A stretch of DNA of 64,000 nucleotides from Halarchaeum grantii (GTDB taxonomy: Archaea; Halobacteriota; Halobacteria; Halobacteriales; Halobacteriaceae), in contig NZ_BMPF01000001.1 of NCBI RefSeq assembly GCF_014647455.2, forward strand, positions 744,001 to 808,000, written 5' to 3'. Below, piece after piece: positions 17,646 through 25,027 of the stretch (positions within the stretch are counted from its first letter, which is position 1; every line of letters starts with the position of its first letter). The notes below the pieces were generated by a model. The model saw nothing but the letters and a program-made list of their open reading frames with translations. It searched no databases and had not been told where the DNA came from. The position numbers and the translations under genes are program-made.

Positions 17646-18554
17646 ATGAGACGCGCGGTGGCCTGTCTGCTCGTCCTCCTCGTGTGCACGGCGCCGGCGG
17701 CGGCGGGCGTCGCCGACCCTGCGGGCACGGACGCGCGGGCCGAGCAGACGACTGACGGGGGCGTGAACGCCACGGACACGAACACGACGAGCGCGAACGC
17801 CACGGGCGCGAACGAGACGGCGCGGTTCGGGGCGTCGCTCTCGAGCTTCATGGCGTCGGCGTCGGCGAGCGCCGAGGGCGCCGTCGAGCAGGGCGTCTGG
17901 CGCGCCGGCGACGGGAGCGACGCGAGCGCGCCGCGCCTCGATGAGCGCGTCGACACGCTCCGTGAGCGCCTCGAATCGCTCCGCGAGCGGCGCGCGGCGC
18001 TCGCGAACGAGACGGCCGGCTCCGCCGTCGCGCGACAGGCCCGACTCGCGGCGGTGAACAGCCGCATCGCCGCGCTCGCCGCGTCCGTAAACGACACCGC
18101 GGCGGTGGCCGAGTCGGCGAACGCCACGCCGAGCGGGCTGGCCGCCCTCCAGCGGTCGACCGCCGCCGCAGTGCGCGACGCGGGCGAGAACGCCCCGCCG
18201 TGGGCGGGTCCGCCCGCGAACCGGAGCGCCGGTAGCGACGTCGGCTGGAGCGTACCGCCCGGGCTCGCGGATGCGCCCGGTCGGAACGCGTCGGGCGGTG
18301 CGGGTGGCGACGGTATCGACGCGCCCGGCCGGAGTGAGAACGCGAGCGGCGACGCGCCCGGTCGAAGCGGCGACGCGGGTGCGGGTGCGCCCGCGTCGGG
18401 CGCCGGGTCGCCCGGCAACGGCTCCGGGAGTGGCGACGACGCGTCACGGGGCGGCGGGCAGTCCGGTGGCGAAGCGAACGGTGGACCGAGCTCGAACGGC
18501 GGCGGGCCGCCGACGGGGACCCACGCGGCGAATACGGTCGGAACCGTCGCGTGA
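17646..18554 (+). CDS. secreted, glycosylation-rich low-complexity protein
   Basis: 302 residues with a Sec-type signal peptide (MRRAVACLLVLLVCTAPAAAG, cleavage likely after residue 20), so it is exported. The mature part is rich in Asn-X-Ser/Thr sequons (I count about eleven), has a helical Arg/Glu/Leu segment (about 98-150) and a Gly/Ser/Pro-rich tail with a repeated DAPGR unit (three copies between about 215 and 240). Probably a glycosylated cell-surface or extracellular protein. It is followed on the same strand by an HTH regulator with 89 bp between them. No named family is certain. Confidence 0.65.
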   Translation: MRRAVACLLVLLVCTAPAAAGVADPAGTDARAEQTTDGGVNATDTNTTSANATGANETARFGASLSSFMASASASAEGAVEQGVWRAGDGSDASAPRLDERVDTLRERLESLRERRAALANETAGSAVARQARLAAVNSRIAALAASVNDTAAVAESANATPSGLAALQRSTAAAVRDAGENAPPWAGPPANRSAGSDVGWSVPPGLADAPGRNASGGAGGDGIDAPGRSENASGDAPGRSGDAGAGAPASGAGSPGNGSGSGDDASRGGGQSGGEANGGPSSNGGGPPTGTHAANTVGTVA

Positions 18555-18643
18555 GGTGTCAGCGAGGGGTTTCGGCACCCTGCGCGGGCGACGGGGACTG
18601 CGCTACCCTTTTGAGCGCGCGACGACAACTACCGCGTAGTGGC

Positions 18644-19309
18644 ATGGATTCCGGGGCACTCCTCGACATTCTCGGGAACGAGAACCGACGACGCATCCTG
18701 CGGTTGCTCGCGCGTAAACCCTGTTACGTCACCGAGATCAGTGAGTACCTCGGGGTCTCCCCGAAGGCGGTCATCGACCACCTCCGCAAACTCGAGGAGG
18801 CGGGTCTCGTCGAGAGCCGAACCGACGAGAAGCGACGGAAGTACTTCCACATCGCGCGCAACCTCCGCCTCGAAGTCACCGTCTCCCGGCACGGCTTCGG
18901 CGCGAAGTCCGCGTACCCGGCGAGCCCCGACCTCGACCTGACGCGCTGTCATTACCTCTCCATCGACGGCGTGGACCTCGACGGCGGCGACGGCGACGTG
19001 AACGCGCTCGCGGACGAGCTCGCGGAGCTCGAAGCCTTGGAGCGCGAGCTTTCGCTCGCCCAGCGGTGGGTACAGGGCCGACTCGCCGACGCACGCGAGG
19101 ACCTCGCCGAGGAGCTCGCGGCGGACGGTCGCGAGGGCCTCTACGCGGAGGTGGTCGCGGCCGTCGCGGGCGGCGCGGGCGACCCGGCGGCCATCGCCCA
19201 GCGCGTCGACGCGCCGGAGGACGTCGTGGAGGGCGCGCTCGCCGCGCTCGCGGAGCGCGACGTGCTCGAGCGCGAGGGCGGCTCGTGGTCGCTCACAGGC
19301 TCCGCGTGA
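18644..19309 (+). CDS. ArsR-like winged-helix transcriptional regulator
   Basis: 221 residues. The N-terminal winged helix (about 1-70) has the recognition region YLGVSPKAVIDHLRKLEEAGLV, followed by a wing (RRKYFHIA). The rest is a conserved haloarchaeal regulatory domain with a coiled-coil stretch (about 120-155) and a second small helical domain at the C-terminus that also looks HTH-like (QRVDAPEDVVEGALAAL). ATG at 18644 lies downstream of an AT-rich ccttttgag (18607-18613). It may control the secreted protein gene just upstream; that is inference from position. Confidence 0.75.
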   Translation: MDSGALLDILGNENRRRILRLLARKPCYVTEISEYLGVSPKAVIDHLRKLEEAGLVESRTDEKRRKYFHIARNLRLEVTVSRHGFGAKSAYPASPDLDLTRCHYLSIDGVDLDGGDGDVNALADELAELEALERELSLAQRWVQGRLADAREDLAEELAADGREGLYAEVVAAVAGGAGDPAAIAQRVDAPEDVVEGALAALAERDVLEREGGSWSLTGSA

Positions 19310-19823
19310 ACCCGGCGCGCAGGTCGCGCCCGAAGTAGTACCCCAGAGCGCCGACGGCGACGCCAAGGGCGCCCGCGCCGAGCGCGAACGCGACGCCGTG
19401 GCGCGCGAGGAAGTCGGCGGCGAGCGGGAAGAACCCGGCGGAGAGCACGCCGACGAGGAGCGCAGCGACCGTCGCGAGGCCGGACGCGAGCGCGACTTCG
19501 AGGTAGGCGCGGCGGCCGAACCCCGCACCGAGGAGGAACGTCGCGGCGGCGAGGCCGACGAAGCGCGTGACCCCGCCGACGAGCGGGACGAGGCCGCCGA
19601 CGAGGAGGCCGGCGAGCGCGGCGACGGCCGCGAGGAGGAAGTAACGCACCGAGAAGAGCCGACCGACGCGTCTTCGGACGCCGGCGAGGCGGCCGGTCGA
19701 GCGGGAGTTCGCGTCGTCGCGGTCGGCGGCCGGAGCGTCGCTCGCGGTGGCGTCGTCGTCGAGGAGCGCGTCCCAGTCTTCGCGCTCGGTTTCGCCGGAC
19801 ACGCGGCGGCCGTCGGAGGGCAT
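19293..19823 (-). CDS. four-helix membrane protein, haloarchaeal hypothetical
   Basis: 176 residues: a hydrophilic acidic N-terminus (about 1-55) and four hydrophobic helices between about 62 and 165 with Gly-rich packing motifs. No recognised domain. It is convergent with the HTH gene (17-bp overlap) and divergent from gatD. Confidence 0.55.
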   Translation of the reverse strand: MPSDGRRVSGETEREDWDALLDDDATASDAPAADRDDANSRSTGRLAGVRRRVGRLFSVRYFLLAAVAALAGLLVGGLVPLVGGVTRFVGLAAATFLLGAGFGRRAYLEVALASGLATVAALLVGVLSAGFFPLAADFLARHGVAFALGAGALGVAVGALGYYFGRDLRAGFTRSL

Positions 19824-19913
19824 ACCCGTCTAGGGGCGCGCTCGCCCCATCACTCTTGTCCCGTGGCGTGCCGAACGGATGCTTTCAAGGTCGGTGCCGC
19901 GCTTCTCCGAGAC

Positions 19914-21170
19914 ATGAACACAGGGGACCGTGTCCGCGTGGAGCGCGACGGACTGGTGAACGAGGGCGTCCTCCTGCCGTCCTCGACGTCGGAGCACCTC
20001 GTCGTGAAGCTCGACAGCGGATACAACGTCGGCATCGAACGCGAGGGCGCGAGCACCGAGGTGCTGGAGTCCGACGTCTACGCCGTCGACTCGAACGCGG
20101 GCGAGGAGGCCGGCGCGGGCTCCGAGGTCGAGTTCGACGACGACCTCCCGACCATCGCGCTCATCTCCACCGGCGGGACCATCGCCTCGACGGTCGACTA
20201 CCGGACGGGCGCCGTCACCGCGCAGTTCGACGCCGAGGACGTTCTCAGGGCCGTCCCGGACCTCGCCGGGCGCGCGAACTACCGGGGGCGCGTCGTCGCG
20301 AACATCCTCTCGGAGAACATGGACCCCTCCATCTGGCGCGAGCTCGCCGCCGCCGTCCACGAGGAGATCGAGAACGGCGCGGACGGCGTCGTCGTGATGC
20401 ACGGGACGGACACGATGCAGTACTCCGCCTCCGTGCTCTCGTTCATGCTCGACACGCCGGTTCCCGTCGTCTTCACCGGGAGCCAGCGCTCGGCGGACCG
20501 GCCGTCCTCGGACAACGTGATGAACGCCGTCTGCGCGGTCGAGGCCGCAAAGAGCGACGTCGCGGAGGTGATGGTCTGCATGCACGCGACGCAGTCCGAC
20601 GACCGCTGTGCGCTCCACCGGGGGACGCGCGTCCGGAAGGGCCACACGTCCCGTCGCGACGCCTTCGAGACCGTCGGCGGGTCGCCGATCGGGCACGTCG
20701 ACTACGAGAGCGAGCGCGTCGAGTTCGACGACGCCGCCGACCTCGCGGCGCGCAACGAGACCGACCTCGACATCGCGCCCGCGCTGGAACCGGACGTCGA
20801 GCTCGTGACGTTCACGCCGGGGATGGACCCCGCGTTCTTCGAGGTGCTCGAGGGGGCGGCGGGCGTCGTCGTCGCGGGCACCGGCCTCGGGCACGTCCAC
20901 TCCGACCTCGTGGACGTCCTCGGCGACCTCGTCGACGACGGCACGACGGTCGTGATGACCTCGCAGTGTCTCGGCGGCCGGGTCTGCGACCGCGTCTACG
21001 ACACGGGTCGGGACCTCCTCGAGGCGGGCGTCGTCGAGGGCGAGGACCTCCTCCCCGGCACCGCGAAGGCGAAGCTGATGTGGGCGCTCGCGAACACCGA
21101 CTCCCCCGAGGAGGCGATGCGGACGCCGCTCGCGGGCGAGCTCTCGGAGCGCTCCGTGCCCGAGGCCTGA
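19914..21170 (+). CDS. gatD: glutamyl-tRNA(Gln) amidotransferase subunit D
   Basis: With GatE converts Glu-tRNA(Gln) to Gln-tRNA(Gln), the archaeal route to glutaminyl-tRNA. GatD is the L-asparaginase-type glutaminase. 418 residues: an N-terminal SH3-like domain (1-60), then an asparaginase fold with the threonine motif STGGTIAST (85-93), the second motif HGTDTMQYSA and the TGSQR loop. gatE is not in the window. The start at 19914 is 29 bp after the AT-richer gctttcaagg. The GNAT gene begins on the base after its stop. Confidence 0.93.
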   Translation: MNTGDRVRVERDGLVNEGVLLPSSTSEHLVVKLDSGYNVGIEREGASTEVLESDVYAVDSNAGEEAGAGSEVEFDDDLPTIALISTGGTIASTVDYRTGAVTAQFDAEDVLRAVPDLAGRANYRGRVVANILSENMDPSIWRELAAAVHEEIENGADGVVVMHGTDTMQYSASVLSFMLDTPVPVVFTGSQRSADRPSSDNVMNAVCAVEAAKSDVAEVMVCMHATQSDDRCALHRGTRVRKGHTSRRDAFETVGGSPIGHVDYESERVEFDDAADLAARNETDLDIAPALEPDVELVTFTPGMDPAFFEVLEGAAGVVVAGTGLGHVHSDLVDVLGDLVDDGTTVVMTSQCLGGRVCDRVYDTGRDLLEAGVVEGEDLLPGTAKAKLMWALANTDSPEEAMRTPLAGELSERSVPEA

Positions 21171-22058
21171 ATGGACATCCGCCGCGCGCGCCGCTCGGAC
21201 GCGGCCGCCGTCGCCGCGTTCACCGAGGAGACGTGGGCGCACGGCGACTACGCCGCGGACGTCTTCGAGGGGTGGGTCGAGTCGGACGGCGCCGACCGCC
21301 GGACGCTCGTCGCCGCCGACGAGGCGGACGAGGCGGTCGGCGTCGTGCAGGGCGTCCTGTTGAGCGAGCACGAGGCGTGGGTGCAGGGCCTCCGCGTCGC
21401 GCCGGACGCGCGCGGGAGCGGCACCGGGAGCGCGCTGTTGGAAGCCGCACTCGACTGGGCGGCCGAGCGCGGCGCGGCGGTCGCGCGCTGCATGGTCTTC
21501 TCGTGGAACGTGCAGGGCCTCGGCGGGACGCGGGCGGTCGGCTTCGAGCCGACCTGCGAGTTCCGCTGGATACACCCCGAGCCCGACGCGGGCGCGACGC
21601 CGGTCGGCGACGTCCGCGACGACCCGGACGCCGCGTGGGCGTTCTGGTCGCGCTCGGCGGCGCGTGACCGGCTTGCGGGTCTCGCACTCGACGACGACGA
21701 GCCGTGGGCGCTCGCCGAACTCACGCGTGAGCGCCTCCACGAGGCGGCGCGCGAGGACAGGCTCCTCGTCTGCCACGAGGCGGGGGTTGGGACGCGCGGG
21801 GTCGCGCTCCGCGCGCGGACCGACGGCCTCGCGGACGGCGAACGCGCCGAGTACGCGGTCGCCGCGTGGCGCGACGGCGCGGCGTGCCGGGACGTCCTCG
21901 CCGCCGTCGCACGCGACGCCGCCGCGCAGGACGCCGAGGAGGCGCGCGTGCTCATCCCGGAGACCGCGCGGGCGGTGAGCGACGTCGCGACGGCGCGCGT
22001 CGACGTCGGCGACGAGCCCGACTTCGTGCTGACGTGCGACCTGAGCGCGCGGACGTGA
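21171..22058 (+). CDS. GNAT family N-acetyltransferase with C-terminal extension
   Basis: 295 residues. The N-terminal half is a GNAT domain with the acetyl-CoA loop DARGSGTGSALLEAA (about 83-97), preceded by VQGLRVAP. The C-terminal half (about 150-295) looks like a second, degenerate GNAT-like domain without the pyrophosphate loop. Substrate unknown. Its ATG directly follows the gatD TGA, so it is probably co-transcribed with gatD. The stop is three bases from the stop of the convergent SAMP1 gene. Confidence 0.75.
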   Translation: MDIRRARRSDAAAVAAFTEETWAHGDYAADVFEGWVESDGADRRTLVAADEADEAVGVVQGVLLSEHEAWVQGLRVAPDARGSGTGSALLEAALDWAAERGAAVARCMVFSWNVQGLGGTRAVGFEPTCEFRWIHPEPDAGATPVGDVRDDPDAAWAFWSRSAARDRLAGLALDDDEPWALAELTRERLHEAAREDRLLVCHEAGVGTRGVALRARTDGLADGERAEYAVAAWRDGAACRDVLAAVARDAAAQDAEEARVLIPETARAVSDVATARVDVGDEPDFVLTCDLSART

Positions 22059-22061
22059 CGC

Positions 22062-22325
22062 TCAGCCGCCGCTGACGGGCGGGAAGAGCGCGAGTTCGTC
22101 GCCGGCGTCGACGCGCTCGTCTAACTCGGCGCGCTGGCCGTTCCGAAGGAGGTTGACGTGCTCGTGGGGGGTGCCGTCGTCGTCGAGGACGCGCTCGGCG
22201 AGCGCGGGATGCGCGTCGATGAGCGCGTCGAGAGCGTCCCGAACGGTGGCGTCGTCGCCGACGCGCACCGATGGCTCGTCGTCGCCCGCGACCTCCGCGA
22301 GGTCCGCGAAGAGCTTCCAGTCCAT
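22062..22325 (-). CDS. samp1: ubiquitin-like small archaeal modifier protein, SAMP1/MoaD type
   Basis: 87 residues with a beta-grasp pattern and the C-terminal di-glycine (PPVSGG) needed for adenylation by UbaA and for isopeptide linkage or thiocarboxylate formation. SAMP1 of Haloferax volcanii acts both as a protein modifier and as a MoaD-like sulfur carrier for molybdopterin; a plain MoaD role is the alternative. It lies 26 bp downstream of a TrkA-C gene on the same strand. A perfect 6-bp-stem inverted repeat directly abuts its ATG. Confidence 0.85.
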   Translation of the reverse strand: MDWKLFADLAEVAGDDEPSVRVGDDATVRDALDALIDAHPALAERVLDDDGTPHEHVNLLRNGQRAELDERVDAGDELALFPPVSGG

Positions 22326-22340
22326 ACTCGGGTGTCCGAG
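22326..22340 (-). promoter_or_regulatory. inverted repeat abutting the SAMP1 start
   Basis: On the minus strand actcgg-aca-ccgagt, a perfect 6+3+6 repeat whose last base touches the ATG. In a transcript read through from the upstream gene it would form a hairpin at the ribosome landing site; as DNA it could be a small operator. Confidence 0.35.
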
Positions 22341-22351
22341 TGCGCGCCGTA

Positions 22352-23581
22352 TCAGGGTGTCGTCGGGGGCGAGCCACCGTCGGATTCGCCCTCGCGCTCG
22401 GCGGCGCGCTCGCTCGCGCGCACCTCGATGTCGCGGACGACGTCCGGCCGCGCGACGAGGTAGAGGACGTCGCCGACGCCGAGGACGCGAGTGCGGGAAG
22501 GGATCGGCTCGATCGAACCGGCTGCGGGGCGGACGGCGGCGACGGTGGCTTCGACGTCGCCGACGGTGGCGCCGGCGAGCGGACTCCCCTCGTCGACGGT
22601 GACGGTGACCATCGTCTCGTCGGCGCCCCGGAGGACGGACGCGAACTGGCGTTCGGCGTTCTGGTCGCTCGGGAGCGTGAGGAGCCGATAGTCGCCGCCG
22701 GCGATCCGCTCGGCGTCGTCCGCGTCGAGCGCGAGCGTCACGACGTCGTCGGCGACGCCACGGAGTTCGGCGGTGGCGACGCGCTCGCGCTCGGGGTCGG
22801 TCTTCCAGACCTGCACGACGTCGCCGGGGCTGGCGTTGTTCGGCGGGTCGGCTTTCACGGCGGTCGCGCCCATCCCGGGCCCGAGCGTCGGGCCGATACC
22901 GGCGAGGCGAGTGCCGACGCCGATGTACTCGACGGCGCCGTTCTCGTCGATGTCGACGTCGACGTAGCCGACGTCGTAGTCGTCGCGGAGGCGCGCGGCG
23001 ACGCGCGCTTCGAGGTCGGCGACGGTGAGCTTGCGCGGGAAGAGCAGCGTCTTGTTGCGCATCTCCGCCTTCGTCTCCTCGGGGACGGGGTCGTAGCCTT
23101 CGACGTCCTCGATGTCCTTCGGAATCTCGACGGCGACGACGCGCCCGACGGCCTTCACGAGTTGGCTCACGTCGCCGTCGAGTTCGCGCGCGCCGACGAA
23201 CGCGAACGCCTCGACGGCGAGGCGCTCGCCCGCCTTCGCGCCGGGAGTTCCGAAGGCGGCGGCGACGGAGAACACGGCGACGTTGAAGACGACGGTCCCG
23301 GGGTCGAAGATGGTGGACTGGTTCGCGACGACGGACGCGAGCGCCGTCTTCGTGTTCAGGTAGAGCGCGACGGCGGACACGCCGGCGAAGGCGCCGAGCG
23401 CGACGTGCGCGGCCTGCCGGAAGTACCACCGGTAGACCGCGCCGACGACGGCGGCGACGAGGAAACTGAAGACGCCGAGACCGGCGATGCGGAGCGCGCC
23501 GCGCATCAGGATTTCGACGTAGTCGACGGCGTCGGCTTGCAGCGGGAGGGCGACGACGGCGAGGGTCGCGGGCATCGTCAC
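22352..23581 (-). CDS. membrane protein with RCK/TrkA-C domains, potassium-related
   Basis: 409 residues. The N-terminus has hydrophobic helices (about 20-55, 55-75, 95-115), then a long cytosolic region with two TrkA-C-like ligand-binding parts; KTDPERERVATAEL and the final VLGVGDVLYLVARPD are typical RCK_C strands. The paralogue upstream has the same layout. The function is probably a K+ transport regulator or an associated membrane RCK. The GTG start overlaps the upstream stop as GTGA and has a GGAGG sequence a few bases ahead; ATG at 23575 is the alternative. Confidence 0.7.
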   Translation of the reverse strand: MTMPATLAVVALPLQADAVDYVEILMRGALRIAGLGVFSFLVAAVVGAVYRWYFRQAAHVALGAFAGVSAVALYLNTKTALASVVANQSTIFDPGTVVFNVAVFSVAAAFGTPGAKAGERLAVEAFAFVGARELDGDVSQLVKAVGRVVAVEIPKDIEDVEGYDPVPEETKAEMRNKTLLFPRKLTVADLEARVAARLRDDYDVGYVDVDIDENGAVEYIGVGTRLAGIGPTLGPGMGATAVKADPPNNASPGDVVQVWKTDPERERVATAELRGVADDVVTLALDADDAERIAGGDYRLLTLPSDQNAERQFASVLRGADETMVTVTVDEGSPLAGATVGDVEATVAAVRPAAGSIEPIPSRTRVLGVGDVLYLVARPDVVRDIEVRASERAAEREGESDGGSPPTTP

Positions 23582-24831
23582 GCCACCGCCTCCGCGAACG
23601 CGCTCAGTTTCTCGCGCGGCCCGACGACGAAGCAGTCGTCACCGCCGGCGATGGCGGTGTCGCCGCGCGGCGCGACCGTCCACGAGCCGTCGTGGCGGAC
23701 CGCGAGGACGGCGACGCCGTACACGTCGCGGACGTTCGCCTCGCCGATGGTGGTGGCGTCGAGCGGGCCGTCGGCACGGACGGTGAGCCGGCGCATCCGG
23801 TTGCCCGTGCGCCGGAGGAGTGAGAGCAACTCGAACTCGCGGCGCGTTCCGCGCGCGGTGACGACGACGGCGCCCTCCGCGGCGTCGAGCAGGGTCTCCG
23901 CCGACGCGCGGTCGGTCGCGACGGTGATGCGACCCTCGCCGCCCGTGGTCACGGGTGCCGTGGACTTCGCGGCGGGGGCCTCCGTCGCGCCGCCGTCAGT
24001 CGCGACCGGCGGCGTGTCGCCCGCCTCCTTTTTCTCCTCCTTCTTCGCGCCGGATTTGGCGGCGACGACGGTGCCGGTACAACTGCCGGCGCTCGTGGTG
24101 AGCGTGACGTCGTCGCCGCGCGCGACGCCCGTCGGAATGACAGCGGTCAGGGAGACGGCGCGCTTGCCCTGCGGGACGCGCTTGGAGACGCCGGAGAGCG
24201 GCGGCGCGACGATGACGGTGGCGCGCGCCTGCGCGTCGATCTGGACGTCGGCGTCCGCGACGTCGAACTCGGAGCGCAGGCGGTCCTCGAAGCGGCGTTC
24301 GAGTTCATCGAGCGGGAGGTCGGCGGGGAACGTCCAGTCGACGCCGGCGATCTCCTCGCGGAGGTCGGCGGGGAGCGGCGGGTAGCCCTCCATGTCCGCG
24401 ACGCCGCCGACGACGGGGACGCGCACCTGCCCGATGCCGCCGACGAAGTCGACGACGTCCTTCGAGAGCGTGCGCTCGCGGAGGCGCTTGAAGGAGAAGT
24501 GCTTCGGGAGGCTCACGCCGAGTTTGTCGCCCTGCGCGTGCGCGTAGAAGCAGAGCATCAACACGACGACGAGGCCGGTGACGACGGCGACGCTGTTCGA
24601 GGACTTGAGTATCGTCGGGTCGTTGAACGCCATCAGCCCGCCGTTGATGCCGGCGATGGCGACGCCGAGGACGACGACACCGAGGCCGGGGATGGTGAGT
24701 CCGGTGACGTACTTGAAGCTGAACCCGAACGCGAAGCAGACGAGGGCCGGGACGATGCCCGTGAGGACGCCGAGGTAGAGCCCGAGCAGCACCTGCATCG
24801 GGAACGAGTCGAGCGCGAGACCGAGCGGCAT
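23578..24831 (-). CDS. membrane protein with RCK/TrkA-C domains, potassium-related
   Basis: 417 residues, paralogous in layout to the downstream gene: three to four N-terminal helices (about 13-35, 40-62, 75-97) and a large soluble part with two TrkA-C-like domains (near 190-240 and 340-417) joined by a Lys/Glu/Ala-rich linker. The end FVVGPREKLSAFAE is a typical RCK_C ending. ATG at 24831 is supported by gatttac (24855-24861) 27 bp upstream. It faces a divergent K+ channel gene. I infer joint control of K+ flux; whether this protein conducts or only regulates is unclear. Confidence 0.7.
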   Translation of the reverse strand: MPLGLALDSFPMQVLLGLYLGVLTGIVPALVCFAFGFSFKYVTGLTIPGLGVVVLGVAIAGINGGLMAFNDPTILKSSNSVAVVTGLVVVLMLCFYAHAQGDKLGVSLPKHFSFKRLRERTLSKDVVDFVGGIGQVRVPVVGGVADMEGYPPLPADLREEIAGVDWTFPADLPLDELERRFEDRLRSEFDVADADVQIDAQARATVIVAPPLSGVSKRVPQGKRAVSLTAVIPTGVARGDDVTLTTSAGSCTGTVVAAKSGAKKEEKKEAGDTPPVATDGGATEAPAAKSTAPVTTGGEGRITVATDRASAETLLDAAEGAVVVTARGTRREFELLSLLRRTGNRMRRLTVRADGPLDATTIGEANVRDVYGVAVLAVRHDGSWTVAPRGDTAIAGGDDCFVVGPREKLSAFAEAVA

Positions 24832-24854
24832 ACCTCGGGTGTGGGGTGGACGTG

Positions 24855-24861
24855 GTAAATC
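24855..24861 (-). promoter_or_regulatory. putative TATA element of the RCK/SAMP1 gene string
   Basis: Minus strand gatttac, centred 27 bp before the ATG at 24831. The long palindrome at 24869-24910 begins eight bases further upstream. Confidence 0.45.
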
Positions 24862-24868
24862 GGTATCG

Positions 24869-24910
24869 CCGCAGACGTGCCTCGCGCTACGTCGCGAGGC
24901 ACGTCTGCGG
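24869..24910. promoter_or_regulatory. 18-bp perfect inverted repeat in the potassium locus
   Basis: Arms 24869-24886 (ccgcagacgtgcctcgcg) and 24893-24910 are exact complements; spacer ctacgt. It sits just upstream of the minus-strand TATA, where an archaeal activator would bind. Its inner part resembles the second repeat at 24953-24978. Confidence 0.6.
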
Positions 24911-24952
24911 CCAGCGGTCGCGGTGATGTCGCGGTAGTGTGGTGACGGTGAC

Positions 24953-24978
24953 GCGCCTCGCGCTGCGTCGCGGGGCGC
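24953..24978. promoter_or_regulatory. second, related inverted repeat near the K+ channel promoter
   Basis: Arms gcgcctcgcg (24953-24962) and cgcggggcgc (24969-24978) with spacer ctgcgt; one mismatched pair. The inner sequence cctcgcgctRcgtcgcgRgg is shared with the repeat at 24869-24910. It ends 19 bp before the channel gene's TATA. Confidence 0.5.
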
Positions 24979-24997
24979 CGTCGTCGTTCCCGTGCGG

Positions 24998-25004
24998 TTT
25001 ATAG
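24998..25004 (+). promoter_or_regulatory. TATA box of the K+ channel gene
   Basis: tttatag, one of the clearest TATA matches in the window, centred 27 bp before the ATG at 25028. Confidence 0.6.
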
Positions 25005-25027
25005 TCGCGGGCGCCGCCTCACCGGGT

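Noticed and set aside
22271-24385. 704-codon plus-strand frame over the two RCK genes
   Set aside because: The minus strand encodes clear membrane and RCK domains; this frame is a GC-driven shadow without domains.
24869-24978. Palindromes as ends of a mobile element
   Set aside because: Only 42 bp separate the repeats, with no transposase or target duplication; their promoter position fits regulation better.
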